Below are positions 34,566 through 44,700 of a DNA stretch of 64,000 bases, one piece after another. Both the position numbers and the translations under genes were made by a program. The stretch lies in the NCBI GenBank assembly GCA_900319005.1, contig ONMV01000004.1, forward strand, positions 148,109-212,108, read 5' to 3'. The DNA comes from an uncultured Bacteroidales bacterium (lineage in GTDB: Bacteria > Bacteroidota > Bacteroidia > Bacteroidales > Paludibacteraceae). Within the stretch, counting starts at the first letter, position 1. Each line of letters opens with the position of its first letter. Below the pieces are notes generated by a model. That model worked only from the letters and a program-made list of their open reading frames with translations, was not told the DNA's origin and did no database searches.

Positions 34566-36920
34566 ATGAGGAAGATTGTAGCAGCGATAATGCTGTGCGG
34601 CGCTGTGCTCGCCGCTAACGCTGTACCCGCGCGACGCGGATGGCAGACAAGAACCCAGGCTGACGGCTCCACCATCGAGGTGCAGCTCCTGGGAGATGAG
34701 TATTATCATTACCTTGTTAACCGTGACGGTCAACAGGTAAGAGAAGTGAACGGAATGTATGAGGTCGTCGGCGAAGCACCGACTCCCGAGGTGGCGAAAG
34801 CCCGCCACGCGGCGGCCAAGGCGCGCCGTGCTCCTCTCGCCGCAAGTGAGGCTGAGTTCGGTTACACGCCATACCTGCCTCCGAAGGGAGTGGTGATCAT
34901 GGTGAATTATTCGGATACCAAGTTCAAAACAACTACCACCAAGGACGTGATTGACGAGCTCTGCAATTCCACTAACTGTACCGTGAATAAATATAACGGA
35001 GTGAACTACGGATCGATTGCACAATATTTCCGGGATCAGTCGGACGGCAAATATAACCTCCAACTGGATGTCTATGGTCCAGTTACTCTGGATAAGGGTT
35101 ACGCCTATTATGGTCAGGACTATCAGGAAGAAGGCAATGACCGCTATTCCGGAGATGTGATTATCGAAGCATGCAAGAAGATGGATAGCGAGATTGATTT
35201 CTCGAAATACGACTGGAATAACGACGGCAAAGTGGATTTCGTCTATGTCGTTTATGCCGGTAAGGGGCAGGCGGACGGTGGTTCCGCGAATACCATCTGG
35301 CCGCACAGTTATGATATAGAGTCTTCCCGCAATTATGGTAACTGTACTTATTCTGAATCGCAATGCACCTTCGACGGCAAACTGGTGCATGCCTACGCTA
35401 TGTCGAATGAGTTGTCCGAATCCTCGTTGGCCGGGGTAGGTATCATATGCCATGAGTACGGTCACGTAATCGGTTTGCCGGACCATTATGACACGGACTA
35501 TTCCACCAACTATAATAATAGTCTCACCCCGAACGAGTGGGATGTGATGGATGGCGGCAGTTATAACGGAGGCATCCATTGTCCGCCTAACTATAACGCT
35601 TGGGAGAAAGCCTTCTGCGGATGGTACACGCCTGCTAACTTGGGTTCGGATGGACAGAACCTGGAGCTCAAAGCTCTTGGTACGGACGGTTATGCGGCTT
35701 ATCAGATCAACGCCTCCGGAAATCAACAGGCAGTGAATACGAATAACAGTCTTAATTATTATATTGAGAACCGTCAGCAACAAGGGTGGGATACCTACCT
35801 TCCGTACCATGGTCTCTTGATTTGGAAAGTGAACTACAACAAGTCTATGTGGGAGGAAAATGCGCCTAACCTGACCAGCAACGGCTCGCCGCACTTTACT
35901 TTGGTACCTTCTTCAGGAACGGAGATAGGAGCAGACTATGGTACAAAGAATGTGTGGCCGTACAGCACCAAGACTTCATGGACGGGTGTCTCCGGCAAAC
36001 CTCTGAAAAATATAAAGGAGTCTAACGGTGTGATCACCCTCACCTATATCGAAGAACCCGTTATTCCGGTAGATCCATTTGATGTAGTCTTTATGGCGAA
36101 CGGTGAAGGATTCGAAACGATCTCTTCTACCGGCAAACTCATCCTTCCCACCACTCAACCCGAGGCTTGCACCGATGGTAAAGTATTCGTGGGATGGACC
36201 GCAACGGCGGATTATAAGAGTGAGACTACCGCCCCTGCCTTCGCTGCAGCAGGAGATGCAGTGGAAGAAGGGGCTGTCTTCTATGCCGTTTTTGCTACCA
36301 AGGATGGAGATGTCAAACCTGCGGTTGTGGATAAACTGACCCTCGCTACTACCGGCGTTAGTAGCTTCTCTTATACGGCATGGAGTAATGTGAAGGTTTC
36401 TTCCGATGCTGTCTATGCGGGAAATACCGCCGGCGGAAATGATGCTATTCAGCTCCGCTCTAAAAATAGTACTTCGGGTATTATTACAACCGCTTCCGGG
36501 GGAAAAGTATCAAAAGTGGTGGTAGCATGGAATGAAAATACATCTTCGGGTCGCACCTTGGATATTTACGGCAAAAATACTGCCTATTCCGCTATTTCGG
36601 ATCTCTATGATTCCAATAATAAAGGCACTAAATTAGGATCGATTGCTTATGGTAGTAGCACTACACTGAATATATCCGGTGATTATACCTATATTGGTCT
36701 CCGTTCGAATGATGGAGCTCTTTATCTGGATGCTATCAACGTTACTTGGGGTGAAGGTGGTAATCCATATAGCAATTATACCACAGTTTGTGGCGGTGAC
36801 GAGACGGATGTAGAGAATACTGCTGCGCCGGTTACGGCTGTCAAAACTCTCCGTAACGGACAACTCGTAATCATCCGCGGCAATGCCGTTTATTCCGCTT
36901 CCGGTGTACGCATCCAATGA
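34566..36920 (+). CDS. Secreted M6-family metalloprotease with extra C-terminal domains and sorting tail
   Basis: 784 residues from ATG at 34566, after a 35-bp gap of 'aaatcaaaa' repeats. Signal peptide 1-20. Propeptide-like 'VPARRGWQTRTQADGSTIEV...GDEYYHYL'. Zinc site 'HEYGHVIGLPD' (His296, His300). After the protease domain, a repeat resembling InlB B-repeats ('FDVVFMANGEGFETI...FVGWTATADYKSET', about 500-580) and a jelly-roll domain (about 590-740, 'NTAGGNDAIQLRSKNSTSG') follow, then the tail (NGQLVIIRGNAVYSASGVRIQ). Its stop overlaps the S24/S26 peptidase start by four bases. Confidence 0.92.
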   Translation: MRKIVAAIMLCGAVLAANAVPARRGWQTRTQADGSTIEVQLLGDEYYHYLVNRDGQQVREVNGMYEVVGEAPTPEVAKARHAAAKARRAPLAASEAEFGYTPYLPPKGVVIMVNYSDTKFKTTTTKDVIDELCNSTNCTVNKYNGVNYGSIAQYFRDQSDGKYNLQLDVYGPVTLDKGYAYYGQDYQEEGNDRYSGDVIIEACKKMDSEIDFSKYDWNNDGKVDFVYVVYAGKGQADGGSANTIWPHSYDIESSRNYGNCTYSESQCTFDGKLVHAYAMSNELSESSLAGVGIICHEYGHVIGLPDHYDTDYSTNYNNSLTPNEWDVMDGGSYNGGIHCPPNYNAWEKAFCGWYTPANLGSDGQNLELKALGTDGYAAYQINASGNQQAVNTNNSLNYYIENRQQQGWDTYLPYHGLLIWKVNYNKSMWEENAPNLTSNGSPHFTLVPSSGTEIGADYGTKNVWPYSTKTSWTGVSGKPLKNIKESNGVITLTYIEEPVIPVDPFDVVFMANGEGFETISSTGKLILPTTQPEACTDGKVFVGWTATADYKSETTAPAFAAAGDAVEEGAVFYAVFATKDGDVKPAVVDKLTLATTGVSSFSYTAWSNVKVSSDAVYAGNTAGGNDAIQLRSKNSTSGIITTASGGKVSKVVVAWNENTSSGRTLDIYGKNTAYSAISDLYDSNNKGTKLGSIAYGSSTTLNISGDYTYIGLRSNDGALYLDAINVTWGEGGNPYSNYTTVCGGDETDVENTAAPVTAVKTLRNGQLVIIRGNAVYSASGVRIQ

Positions 36921-37363
36921 GAGTAGAAAACGACATACTCATTCCTGAACTGGCTCGCTTGCTGAACGAGGAGAAAGAAGTGCGTTTCACGCCTTCCGGC
37001 GTCAGTATGCGGCCATTCATCGAAGGAGACAAAGACAGTGTCGTTTTGGCGCCTTTGGGACGTTTGCCTAAAAGAGGAGATATACTCTTGGCGCGTGTGA
37101 CCGGCTATGCCGGTCGCCGCACTTACGTTCTTCACCGGCTGATACGGATAGAAGGAGAATTGTATATCTTGCAGGGCGACGGAAACCTTATGGGGGAGGA
37201 GCAATGCAGGTTGGAGGATATCATCGGTCGTGTCGTGCGTATAGAGACACCGAGTGGGCGCCGCAAACCCCTTACGCGCGGATGTATATGGCACGCCCTT
37301 TTCCCCGTCCGCAAATGGCTTTTGAAAATATACCGACATACATGGTTGAAAATGTATAAATAA
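36917..37363 (+). CDS. S24/S26-family peptidase
   Basis: 148 residues, no signal peptide. 'FTPSGVSMRPFIEGDKDSVVL' carries the nucleophile Ser in a GxSMxP motif, and 'YVLHRLIRIEGELYILQGDGN' holds a His where the general base is expected; signal peptidase I of bacteria uses Lys there, so this looks like the Ser-His (S26B/SipW-like) form. In Bacteroidales, this protein is often paired with a PqqD-like gene, as here. Possible role: cutting a small peptide or prepropeptide; substrate unknown. Confidence 0.82.
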   Translation: MRVENDILIPELARLLNEEKEVRFTPSGVSMRPFIEGDKDSVVLAPLGRLPKRGDILLARVTGYAGRRTYVLHRLIRIEGELYILQGDGNLMGEEQCRLEDIIGRVVRIETPSGRRKPLTRGCIWHALFPVRKWLLKIYRHTWLKMYK

Positions 37364-37408
37364 ACCAATAAATGGTACATGGTAAATGATAAAATGGAAA
37401 ATGGCTTT

Positions 37409-37675
37409 ATGAAAACAATTGAAGGTTTCCGCCTGCGTAAGTTAGGCAATGAATACATTCTCGTTGGAGAATCAATGTCGCTCATCAATTTCAACAAGAT
37501 GATCACGCTCAATGAGACAGCTGCATTCCTTTGGGAGCAAGCAGAAAAAGGTCCGTTTGATGCTAATTCCCTCTGCAAAGCGCTTTGCGAGGAGTACGAC
37601 GTCTCGCCCGAACAGGCGATGACGGACGTCACCGCTACCGTTAACTCATGGAAAGAAGCTGGAGTCATTGAGTAA
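37409..37675 (+). CDS. PqqD-family peptide chaperone (RiPP recognition fold)
   Basis: 88 residues from ATG at 37409; ATGs at 37379 and 37394 would add residues read from 'aatggtaaatgat' repeats and are not favoured. 'FRLRKLGNEYILVG' and 'INFNKMITLNETAAFLWEQ' are the PqqD hallmark; the helical end is 'LCEEYDVSPEQAMTDVTATVNSWKEAGVIE'. PqqD-like proteins bind leader peptides of modified peptides. Partner of the preceding peptidase. Confidence 0.9.
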   Translation: MKTIEGFRLRKLGNEYILVGESMSLINFNKMITLNETAAFLWEQAEKGPFDANSLCKALCEEYDVSPEQAMTDVTATVNSWKEAGVIE

Positions 37676-37748
37676 TGTACGAAGAACAAATGTACGATGT
37701 ACGATTTATGTACCAAGTACCAAAGAGCTAAGGACTGAATTTTAAGAA

Positions 37749-37773
37749 TCGGCTACACCTTATTATTATTCGC
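37749..37773 (+). promoter_or_regulatory. Upstream element shared with the 2220-aa adhesin promoter, copy 1
   Basis: tcggctacaccttattatta... (25 bp) differs from 41511-41535 at one clear position (c/t). Its end lies 20 bp before the TTTG box of the 1107-aa adhesin promoter; the second copy lies 21 bp before its box. The rest of 37676-37792 holds gtacgatgtac mini-repeats. Confidence 0.65.
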
Positions 37774-37792
37774 ACGCACGCGAGAGAATAAA

Positions 37793-37824
37793 TTTGCTCA
37801 ATTCGTAGAATTGTAGTAATTTTG
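37793..37824 (+). promoter_or_regulatory. Promoter of the 1107-aa adhesin gene
   Basis: TTTG (37793-37796), 20 bp, TAATTTTG (37817-37824). Confidence 0.8.
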
Positions 37825-37858
37825 CGCACTATTTTTATGGAATAGTGCGCATTTTTTT
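37824..37858 (+). terminator. Terminator-like hairpin at the adhesin transcription start
   Basis: gcgcactat (37824-37832) pairs with atagtgcgc (37842-37850), followed by a T-run. Its left arm begins in the last base of the -7 box, so it can end transcripts from the PqqD operon while initiation at this promoter would lose most of the left arm. Confidence 0.7.
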
Positions 37859-37937
37859 GTGTTTTATCTTAAAAATGGTAAACTTTGTAAAGTGTGTATT
37901 ACAAAAACTGAAAATTATTCAAAATAAGGTATAAAAA

Positions 37938-40900
37938 ATGAAAAAGATTTACTTATTATCAATGCTTTTGGCATTTATCGGTACGACTGTATGGGCACAA
38001 CTGCCGTACAATACTACTTACACAAAATCGCATTTCGATGACTCAAAAGTGACGGTAAGCAAAAAAGAAGCTAACTGGGATAACTCCAACGGAGTAAGAT
38101 TGGGGAATGCAGCGCTAGGAGGCTTCAATTGGAATGACAAGTACATTGTAATTGCGCTGAATCGACAAAGTGTTCCTTATCAATTAAGTTTCCAATGCCG
38201 GGTTTCTTCTACGGCTGTTTCGAGTCCGAAATGGTATGTGTCAGAAAGTTCAGATAATACGAACTGGACCGAGATATGGACTGTAACCCCCGGAACAACG
38301 AGTGTTATTACGATTTCTACCGATTGGGTTTCTTCTACTCCGATAACCGTTTCTAAATCAGCCAAATATATCAGAATCGGCTTTACCGGTAATTTCGCCG
38401 GATATTTGAAAGATATTGTCGTTTCTGATCAGGCTTATGTGCATAATCCTAAGGTGGGAGACGAGGAAATCAGTGCGTTGGATTTCGGCGCAAACACAAT
38501 CAGTTCAGGCGTTGAGGAGAAGGCATTTGATGTAGAGTGGTGTAATGTCGATGAGATGACCGTAACCAGCGACAACGAGCTCTTTACCGTTAGCCCGGCG
38601 TCGTTCGGCGGGAAAGCTAAGTATGGTACGCAAACCATTACCGTGGGGTATAACCGTGATCAGGAGATAGGCGAACATAGCGGAACGATCACGCTGACGA
38701 ACGGTTCAGTTACAAAGACCGTAACGGTATCCGGTAGTACCACCAAGCGTGAGCAGGCTATTCACTGGAACGCTGATTTGGCAACAAACTTCACCTTGAA
38801 TGCAGAAGATGTGTTAAGCGGAACGGATTTGGCGACGGCGGATAACGAAGAGGCTGAGATTACTTATACCTCTGATAATGTTGAAGTTATTGCTGTCTCG
38901 GAAGATGGAAAGACCCTCTATGCGATAGATAACGGTACGGCTACTATCACGGCTTTGGCTTCCGGAAATGGAATCTACAAAGAAGGAACGGCAAGCCAAC
39001 AGTTCACCGTTACCTCCAATAAAAAACAAGTTATTGTTTGGGATCAGAATTTCATGAGTCTGAATACCAACGCTGATCCGAATACGATCGAGTTGACGGC
39101 TACAGCTACCAGCGGAGGTGAAGTGACTTATGCGTTGGAGGAAGGTTCGGATAATTGCGTTACATTAAACGGCTCAGTATTGACCATCACCGGCACTCCG
39201 GGTGTAGCGTATATCGTTGCTACTCAGGCTGGAGGCAAGATTAATGAAGAAGTATGGATTGCAGCTACGGCACGCAAACAGATCAAGGTGCGTGACCCTC
39301 AATCGGCTTGTGACGAATATGCCTTGGCTGACGCGCAATATACATTTGAAAAAGGAGATAAATCCGGTATTGTTTATACGGAGTTTGGTTTGGAAGGCAA
39401 ACCGACGGATTTATCTTTCTATGCAAAGCGTGGAAGCCTGAAATATATTTGGGAAAAGCAAACACCGTTGTATATTGATGAATATGCCAATTTTGGCTCT
39501 GGTTTGGAATGGAGACAAGTTACATCCGTCCTGCCTACAGAACAAGGTGGAAATTTCGGACCATTCGCTTTGCAGGAAACAGCTACGAAAATCCGTTTCC
39601 GTACTTCCGAGTATGCAGAGCAAAATATTACGAATATCTCTACTCCGCGTAAGAAAGAGTTGGTAGTGAGCGAGACAAATATTGTGGAGAGCGCAGAGCG
39701 TAATGTACGTTGGTCGAAGACGATCTCTGTTTCGCGTTCGAATGTGGATGTAGTGGATATTTTGGTTGAACCGAACAGCCCGTTTGAGGTATCGAAGACT
39801 TCAATCGGTAGTGACTGCGCTGATCATAACACCGAGACCTTTGAGGTGTTCTTTACCCCGAGCGTGAGAGACAGTGTTTATACAGGTTCAATCGTTATTA
39901 CCGACGGTAAAGCAAATCCGACCTCGCATACCATCACTTTGAATGTGACTTGTACCGGTTATAATCAATCTCTTAACGGCTTTGTGCTGCCGGCTTCTTG
40001 CATGACCACGGATACGGTAGAGATGCCGCAAGTGACGGCTACCAGCGGTTTGGAGGTGGTTTTCCTCAGTTCGGACAGCACGATTGCTTATGTGCAGGAA
40101 AACAAGCTTGTCATCCTCTCTGCCGGGACGGTGGATATCACTGCTTATCAGGCCGGTGACGATAAGTTTAACTCGGTTTCGGAAACCCAAACGATCGGTA
40201 TCAACCTCACGCCGGTTACTATCTTAGAGGCTCCGACCGCTACCGAGGTGGCATATAACGCTCCGGTAAGTATGGCGCTCCTCAAAGGTGGAAAAGCCGA
40301 TGTGCCGGGTTCCTTCGCTTGGGCAGATCCGGACCATGTAATGACCGAGAGTGCCGATGTAGCGGTTCTCTTTACCCCGACTCAGGAGAAGATCTATGCG
40401 ACTGCAACGGTGAATATCCCTGTTTCCGTAACGGAACAACCTGCTACTTACGGTGTGTACGATGCTGTCTTCTGCGAAGGTGATTCTATAGAATTCGCAG
40501 GCAAATGGTATTTCGAGGCTACCAAAGAGGATGTGACCCTGGAAGAGAAGAATAGTTATGGCGGCGATTCGATTGTTACCCTGACCGTTTCCGTACTGCC
40601 GGTTTATATGGTGGAGGAGACAGATACCGTAGAAATGGATTCCGTTTATCTCTGGAGGGGAGAGATCCTTCCTACCAACGAGATCGGTACGTTTGAATAT
40701 ACTGCGAAGGAAAAGACCATTGAAGGTTGTGACTCGACCATTACGCTCTATCTGACGGTAGAGAAGATGCCTGCTTTGGAAGAGTTCTATTCGATAGGTT
40801 TCTGTGCCGGAGACTCGGCTGAATACCATGGTAAATGGTACTACGAGTCCGGTGAAGACACGATCCGTGTGGAGGACGCTATCCGTGATACGGTGATCTA

Positions 40901-41261
40901 TGTGACGGTTGCTATTCTTCCGGTGGTAGATCAGACCATGCTGGATGCCGATACGTTGCATGTGGGCGATACGCTGCTCATTGAGCCGAATGTATGGTAT
41001 ATGGGCGAGATTTTACTGACCGATACGTTTATTGCGCCGATTGAGGAAGACGAGTTTGACTTGATCCAGACGCAGAAGAATGTATATGGCTGCGACAGCG
41101 TCATTGTGCGTCCTATTGTCGTATTGGAGAAGATCGATACACCGACCGGTTTTGAGAGCCTAAGAACGGCAGAAAAGGCGGTTAAAGAGTTCCGTAACGG
41201 CGTTATTTATATCCGTCGTGGCGACAGAGAATATACGGTAGAAGGTCAGCTTGTACGCTGA
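37938..41261 (+). CDS. Giant secreted adhesin-like protein with Ig-like repeats and sorting tail
   Basis: 1107 residues. Signal peptide 1-20 ('LLSMLLAFIGTTVWA'). N-terminal jelly-roll-like domain ('VPYQLSFQCRVS...IRIGFTGNFAGYLKDIVV', about 70-170) is also found in the 2220-aa neighbour. Several bacterial Ig-like repeats of about 90 residues follow ('REQAIHWNADLATNFTLNAED', 'KKQVIVWDQNFMSLNTNADP'). Cys-containing 'CEGDSIEFAGKWYFE' and 'CAGDSAEYHGKWYYE' modules lie near the C terminus. Tail: NGVIYIRRGDREYTVEGQLV. Likely cell-surface attachment; target unknown. Confidence 0.82.
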   Translation: MKKIYLLSMLLAFIGTTVWAQLPYNTTYTKSHFDDSKVTVSKKEANWDNSNGVRLGNAALGGFNWNDKYIVIALNRQSVPYQLSFQCRVSSTAVSSPKWYVSESSDNTNWTEIWTVTPGTTSVITISTDWVSSTPITVSKSAKYIRIGFTGNFAGYLKDIVVSDQAYVHNPKVGDEEISALDFGANTISSGVEEKAFDVEWCNVDEMTVTSDNELFTVSPASFGGKAKYGTQTITVGYNRDQEIGEHSGTITLTNGSVTKTVTVSGSTTKREQAIHWNADLATNFTLNAEDVLSGTDLATADNEEAEITYTSDNVEVIAVSEDGKTLYAIDNGTATITALASGNGIYKEGTASQQFTVTSNKKQVIVWDQNFMSLNTNADPNTIELTATATSGGEVTYALEEGSDNCVTLNGSVLTITGTPGVAYIVATQAGGKINEEVWIAATARKQIKVRDPQSACDEYALADAQYTFEKGDKSGIVYTEFGLEGKPTDLSFYAKRGSLKYIWEKQTPLYIDEYANFGSGLEWRQVTSVLPTEQGGNFGPFALQETATKIRFRTSEYAEQNITNISTPRKKELVVSETNIVESAERNVRWSKTISVSRSNVDVVDILVEPNSPFEVSKTSIGSDCADHNTETFEVFFTPSVRDSVYTGSIVITDGKANPTSHTITLNVTCTGYNQSLNGFVLPASCMTTDTVEMPQVTATSGLEVVFLSSDSTIAYVQENKLVILSAGTVDITAYQAGDDKFNSVSETQTIGINLTPVTILEAPTATEVAYNAPVSMALLKGGKADVPGSFAWADPDHVMTESADVAVLFTPTQEKIYATATVNIPVSVTEQPATYGVYDAVFCEGDSIEFAGKWYFEATKEDVTLEEKNSYGGDSIVTLTVSVLPVYMVEETDTVEMDSVYLWRGEILPTNEIGTFEYTAKEKTIEGCDSTITLYLTVEKMPALEEFYSIGFCAGDSAEYHGKWYYESGEDTIRVEDAIRDTVIYVTVAILPVVDQTMLDADTLHVGDTLLIEPNVWYMGEILLTDTFIAPIEEDEFDLIQTQKNVYGCDSVIVRPIVVLEKIDTPTGFESLRTAEKAVKEFRNGVIYIRRGDREYTVEGQLVR

Positions 41262-41355
41262 TAAACGGATTTTGTAGGGATGAACGGGATTATCACGGGC
41301 TTTTGTCCTGATTATGTCCTGATCCCAACCCAACGAAAAACCTAACGCTACTTTC

Positions 41356-41390
41356 ATGAGGGTGTGCCATGTGGCATGCCCTCATTTTGA
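41356..41390 (+). terminator. Terminator after the 1107-aa adhesin
   Basis: atgaggg...ccctcat stem with inner gtgcc-atgt-ggcat pairing (41356-41385), followed by tttga. The 517-bp gap 41262-41778 holds this hairpin, an AT-rich stretch, the shared upstream element, a promoter and tandem repeats. Confidence 0.75.
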
Positions 41391-41510
41391 ATGAACTTTC
41401 CCACATGGTCTTTGAGTTAAAATTACCGGTGAACTTGAATTTATTTATTTTCTTATAATGAGGGTATTACCGATATGTTTTAGAGCATAAAAAAGTACAT
41501 TTATTAATAT

Positions 41511-41535
41511 TCGGCTATACCTTATTATTATTCGC
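41511..41535 (+). promoter_or_regulatory. Upstream element shared with the 1107-aa adhesin promoter, copy 2
   Basis: tcggctataccttattatta... (25 bp), the same geometry as 37749-37773. A CG-rich dinucleotide run follows in both (cgcacgcacg, cgcgcgcg). A regulator site is the simplest reading. Confidence 0.65.
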
Positions 41536-41555
41536 GCGCGTTAAGGGTGTTAAAA

Positions 41556-41587
41556 TTTGCGTGTTTCAAAGAAAAATATTAATTTTG
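41556..41587 (+). promoter_or_regulatory. Promoter of the 2220-aa adhesin gene
   Basis: TTTG (41556-41559), 20 bp, TAATTTTG (41580-41587). Predicts a leader of about 185 nt. Confidence 0.8.
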
Positions 41588-41666
41588 CACCCGATTTTGC
41601 GTTGTTTTATTTCGAATTGACCCATAAAACCTTAAAAATCGTCAATTTGTAAAATAGAGTTAGCAA

Positions 41667-41735
41667 AAGTGTCAAAGTGTCAAACTGTCACGACAAAAAT
41701 TTAAAAAGCAAAGCGACAAAGCGACAAAGCGACAC
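41667..41735 (+). repeat. 9-bp tandem repeats in the leader of the 2220-aa adhesin
   Basis: Units agtgtcaaa (about two and a half, 41667-41690) and aaagcgaca (three, about 41709-41734). Perfect phasing at 9 bp in both arrays. Confidence 0.75.
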
Positions 41736-41764
41736 GCAAAAAAATAACAAACAATAGAATATTT

Positions 41765-41770
41765 AAGGAG
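41765..41770 (+). promoter_or_regulatory. Strong Shine-Dalgarno site
   Basis: AAGGAG eight bases before the ATG at 41779. Most genes in this window lack such a site, as is usual for Bacteroidota. It fixes the start of the long N-terminal region. Confidence 0.7.
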
Positions 41771-41778
41771 AAAAAGAT

Positions 41779-44700
41779 ATGGAAAGAGTAAAAAGTTGTA
41801 TGCCAATTTTTAGTACTACTCGTCGCTCTATGAGTAGTGTGACTGTGGCTGAATATCCAACTAATAACCAAGTTATATCAAACTTATTACTAACGATTAG
41901 ACCGTTGCGCGCGGCTATTTTGGCTGTGCTACTGGTTTTCGTCGGCGGATGGAGTAGTGTGGCTTTTGCCGCATGGAGCGGAAGCGGCCAAGGAACTAAT
42001 GTTGGTGGGACGTGGTATGTCTATGATGATTCTTCTGAAAAGTCTAAAACAGCTGGAGGAGCATTTTCTGTGTACTTTGATGAATTGACTTTGGCCGGAC
42101 CCGGTGCTACAGTGAGTTTCCAAGCAAAAAGGACAAAGCTTGGTACAGGAAATTTAGTGTTACGGCAATATAATGAGGGCTGGAGTGATGAGTGGAGTGA
42201 TGGGTTGGGCACTTCTTACCCGAGCACATATTATTCTAAGGGTATTAATTATAATAGCACAAAGATACAATTTTATATTCCTTCTGGTTCTCTTAAGAAA
42301 TACTACAGGAACTTGAAGGTTACGATGGCGCAGTACTTGGAGAATCCATCTGAAACGTCATTGGATTGCGGAACGAATGAATTAGGCAAAGCGTCAACTA
42401 ACAATAGTGTAACAGTTGCGTGGTGTAATGTGCCGGCGATGGGTTGTCAAATCACAGATGATGCAGATGGTGTATTTAGTGTAGAAGTAAGTAATAACTC
42501 GGAAGCTGGAAAATATAATACTGCGACATTTACTGTAACTTGCAATCATACTAAGAAAGCAGGTGACCATACCGCGAAGTTGGTTATTACTGACACGTAT
42601 GGAAATTATAATAAGACAGTTAATCTCTCTGCCACAACTACTAAACACCCGAATAAAATTTCATGGACAGCTGATGAGGCGACGAAGAAGAATTGGGGTG
42701 AGTCTGTTGAGATGAGTCCGACGGCATCGAATACGGATTATACAAACTATCCTATTGTGTTGACGAGTAGCAACACAAGTTATGCCACAGTTAGTGGTCA
42801 CATGGTGACCTTCCTTGCAGCAGGTGAAGGTAAGACGGTTACTATTTATGCTAATCAAGCGACTTCTGCTACCTATTTGGCTCCGACTCAAGTAAGCAAG
42901 ACCTTTACAATCAAGCAGAGTCAGACGATTGTATGGGATGAGACGAAAGTGGATCCCAATATACAGATTAATAAATCGCGTGACATTACGGGCTATGCTT
43001 ACGGTGATCCGAGCGGAAGAGCAATCACGTATAGCAGTGCGGATCCTTCTAAGATAAGCGTTGACGGAAATACCATCACTGCAAATGCATTAGGCGATGT
43101 GGATATTATTGCTACGCTTGCAGAAGATGCTGACTATAATGAGGTAACAAGTAGCAAAACCTTTACTGTCAAGGAGAAAGAGACCATCGAGCTTTATTTT
43201 GATGGCGTAATTATTCCTGCCGATGGAACAACTATCAATTTGAAGGTAGGAGAGACTTCGGGTTATGTTACCTCCAAAAATGCTACGCAGGTCATTACAT
43301 ATACTTCGACCAATTCGGGCGTGGCTATATATGACGCAACAGCTCATCGCATCGAAGCGAAAGGCGCCGGTAGTGCGGATGTGACATTAGCTCAAGAGGC
43401 GACGGATGACTACCAGGCAGGAAGCAGAAAAGTGACGGTCAATGTGTCGCTGAATACCACGACAATCTCCACCACCGTGAGCGAAAAGACGATGGAAGTA
43501 GGGGATACTTATGATCCGGGATTAAGCACAACGAACGACGAGGTGTCGATGAATGCTACTTCTACGGATGATGCCGTGGCTGTATATGAGGATGGTGTTA
43601 TCAAGGCTAAGGGAGCAGGTTCTGCAACTATTACTTTTTCCCAAGCGGCGAACTATAAATGGACGGGAGACACCAAGAGTATTGCCGTGACGGTAAACAA
43701 GAAGAATCCGAATCTTACTGTTTCCGGTGTACCTGCAACGGCATGGAACGCAACTATTGAACCGGTAATTACTTCGGCTAATACGGATGTGAACTGCCCA
43801 ATTACTATTACACGCATCAGTGGTGTAGACCGCACAGCGCGCGTGGATGGTAGCTCAATCAGGGTGTACGACAATAATGGTCAGAGTGCTACCTTCCGTG
43901 TAAGTCAAAGCGGAAATGACATGTATCTGGCAAGTTCGAAGGAATTTACCATTACGGCACAAAAGGCCAATAAACATGTGACATTTACAATGGATGAGAC
44001 CTTGTATAATGCGCTGAAAGGAAGTTCAAGTGGTATTCAATCGTGGAATGGCGGAATAATGGTGGGAGATAAAACTGCTAATATCTCTAATGCCGCAAAC
44101 TATGACGACAAATACATGGTTGTTGGTCCCTTTGAAGGTGTACCTTATCAGTTGTCTTGTAATTATACCTGTTCAGGAGGTTCTACCGGTAAAGATTGGA
44201 GAATCTATGAGTCTTCGGATGGCTCGAACTGGGGTGAAGCAATTATGTCTGTGTCAGAGTCAGGAACGCTAACGAATAGGAACTTGGATCCTTCTACGAG
44301 ATATCTGAAGTTTTTCTGGAGTGGAAACTATGCGGGTTATTTCAAGAATATTATTGTAACCGAGCGTAGAGGTATTGAGGTGGAGGATTATGATTTCGGA
44401 AACTCATTTGAAGTAGGTAATCCGGCAACGGATCGCGCTATTTCTCTTGGTTGGTATAGTGTGCCGACAACAACGGTAACCAGCAGTAATCCGGGTGTAT
44501 TTGATGTGATTACCGAAACGATAGATAGCAGGATTGATGAGTTTGATCCCTCCACATCCATTACTATTCGTTATCACCACAAGAAAGTAACTGAGGGTGA
44601 TTTTGACGAAGCAACGATTACGCTGACCAGTGAGAATGGTTATACCAAAACATTTAAGGTTAAGGGTAAGACCATAAAAAAGAACCAGACGCTGATTTGG

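Noticed and set aside
34470-35894. Long minus-strand open frame (474 codons)
   Set aside because: Antisense to the M6 protease with intact zinc site; no family features.
41700-41740. Tandem 9-bp repeats as a CRISPR array
   Set aside because: No unique spacers, unit far too short, no cas genes.
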